Of a DNA stretch of 6,338 bases, positions 5,568 through 6,338 are shown in pieces. Both the position numbers and the translations under genes were made by a program. Within the stretch, counting starts at the first letter, position 1. Every line of letters starts with the position of its first letter. Source of the stretch: Candidatus Woesearchaeota archaeon (GTDB lineage: Archaea; Nanobdellota; Nanobdellia; Woesearchaeales; JACQNA01); the NCBI GenBank assembly GCA_016203335.1, contig JACQNA010000081.1, positions 1 through 6,338 of the forward strand, written 5' to 3'. The notes below the pieces were generated by a model. It worked only from the letters and a program-made list of their open reading frames with translations. It ran no database searches and had not been told where the DNA came from.

Positions 5568-6259
5568 CACGTGATAATGCGCTGCCGTATCCCATCCTCG
5601 CGGGCATCCAGGCCTATTTTCCGGAAGAAAACTGCCACGTTCTTTATATCTCTTTGCAAGTATTCGGCAGCCCGCGAATCCTCCAGGGTGGTGCACTGCG
5701 ACATGTCAATGATTACCGGCCTCTCCTGATCATTGAGGATATTGAATGCAGAGAGGTCAGCGTGCACCAGTTCAGCCTGATGCAGCTTCCGCATCTGCTC
5801 CACCACCTCCTGGAAAAACTCTTTGGTATGCCTCGGCCAGGCATCCTTCAGCTTCGGCGCAGGCTGCCTTTTGCCGATATGCTCCATCACCAAAACATGG
5901 TGCAGGAAGGTTATTGGCTTGGGCACCCGCACCCCCGCCTCTCTCGCCTTCAGGAGGTTGCGGTATTCCCGCTGCGCCCAGGCAAACACGATCTTTCGCT
6001 TGCTCGGATGGACAGTGCTATACCGGGGATCAAGCTTGATATAATCATACATTCTATTGAAGTCGCAGCTCTCCAGCCGGTAGATCTTCACCACCACTGT
6101 TTCCTGCCCCTTTTTTGCAGAAAAGATGTTCGCTTCCTTGCCGATAGAGATCGGTGACTGCAGCCCGTCAAAATGCCCCTGGCTGATCAGCTTGAAGATA
6201 GCCCGGTTGGTGAACTCGTCAAACACATTGTGCATGACTTTCGAGTATTCCCTGCGCAT
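5567..6259 (-). CDS. rio1: RIO1-type serine/threonine protein kinase/ATPase
   Basis: 230 residues from ATG 6259. RIO kinases act as ATPase switches on pre-small-subunit ribosomes. After an N-terminal helical region (RREYSKVMHNVFDEFTNRAIFKLISQG) come the RIO P-loop GKEANIFS (40-47), the ATP lysine K58 (VVVKIYRL), the flexible-loop stretch with RYS and HPSKRKIVFAWAQREYRNL, the catalytic loop LVHADLSAFNIL (D168, N173) and the metal-binding IDMSQ (D185). The acidic C-terminal extension of eukaryotic RIO1 is absent, as usual in archaea. An upstream ATG at 6274 would add five residues (MHQRI), but the TATA box is centred only 11-12 bases from it and 26.5 from ATG 6259, so a leaderless start at 6259 fits better. 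It is the first gene of the four-gene block. Confidence 0.94.
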   Translation of the reverse strand: MRREYSKVMHNVFDEFTNRAIFKLISQGHFDGLQSPISIGKEANIFSAKKGQETVVVKIYRLESCDFNRMYDYIKLDPRYSTVHPSKRKIVFAWAQREYRNLLKAREAGVRVPKPITFLHHVLVMEHIGKRQPAPKLKDAWPRHTKEFFQEVVEQMRKLHQAELVHADLSAFNILNDQERPVIIDMSQCTTLEDSRAAEYLQRDIKNVAVFFRKIGLDAREDGIRQRIIT

Positions 6260-6281
6260 AATCCTTTGGTGCATGGTCTGG

Positions 6282-6289
6282 TTTATAAA
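6282..6289 (-). promoter_or_regulatory. TATA box of the rio1-KH-top6B-top6A operon
   Basis: TTTATAAA on the minus strand, centred 26.5 bases upstream of ATG 6259 and preceded by an A-rich stretch (GCTAAACC) where the TFB recognition element would lie. It is the only good TATA box I see for the four-gene block. The AT-rich remainder, 6290-6338, holds nothing else I can support. Confidence 0.65.
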
Positions 6290-6338
6290 GGTTTAGCAAA
6301 TTAATTTCAATATAGAGAATAATAACACTGCTTTAGAA

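Noticed and set aside
5568..5696. 43-residue N-terminal extension of the KH protein
   Set aside because: It overlaps rio1 in another frame and has no KH-family features; the TGATG junction gives the natural start.
1..6338. CRISPR array
   Set aside because: No regularly spaced direct repeats occur; repeats here are inverted or dispersed.

Overview
The window reads as archaeal chromosome. Every gene lies on the minus strand. Four diagnostic genes make a compact block (RIO1-type kinase, two-KH-domain Pno1/Dim2-like protein, topoisomerase VI subunit B, topoisomerase VI subunit A). TATA boxes of the archaeal type (TTTATAAA, TTTATATA) sit about 27-29 bases upstream of likely transcript starts, and Shine-Dalgarno sites are mostly missing. 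The lineage cannot be fixed from this sequence. A small-genome DPANN-like archaeon would fit the tight packing and the small secreted RHS-core gene, but that is inference.

Layout in the direction of transcription (high to low coordinates). 6259-2343: rio1, KH, top6B and top6A, with start and stop codons overlapping at all three junctions. They look like one operon joining small-subunit rRNA maturation (RIO1 and Pno1/Dim2) to DNA topology control (Topo VI). 2331-2060: a 254-bp non-coding element with 15-bp perfect terminal inverted repeats (plus an 11-bp inner repeat) and a 9-bp direct duplication at its borders, which I read as a MITE or IS remnant. It separates top6A from a small membrane-protein gene (2023-1715) whose HxxHxHHW motif I do not recognise as a named family. 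1679-1605: tRNA-Arg(UCU) with its own promoter. 1577-1360: a GC-rich, hairpin-dense non-coding element that shares sequence words with the MITE-like element. 1271-96: a secreted, stand-alone RHS core protein with an unknown C-terminal domain. 30-1: the 5' part of a second tRNA, probably type II (Ser or Leu), cut by the window edge.

The half from 6259 to 2343 is conserved housekeeping. The half below 2343 is accessory in character: two repeat elements, an orphan membrane protein and an RHS gene placed between two tRNA genes. The best leads are the MITE-like element (and the false start codon its end supplies), the hairpin element with interleaved inverted repeats, and the shell-less RHS protein.
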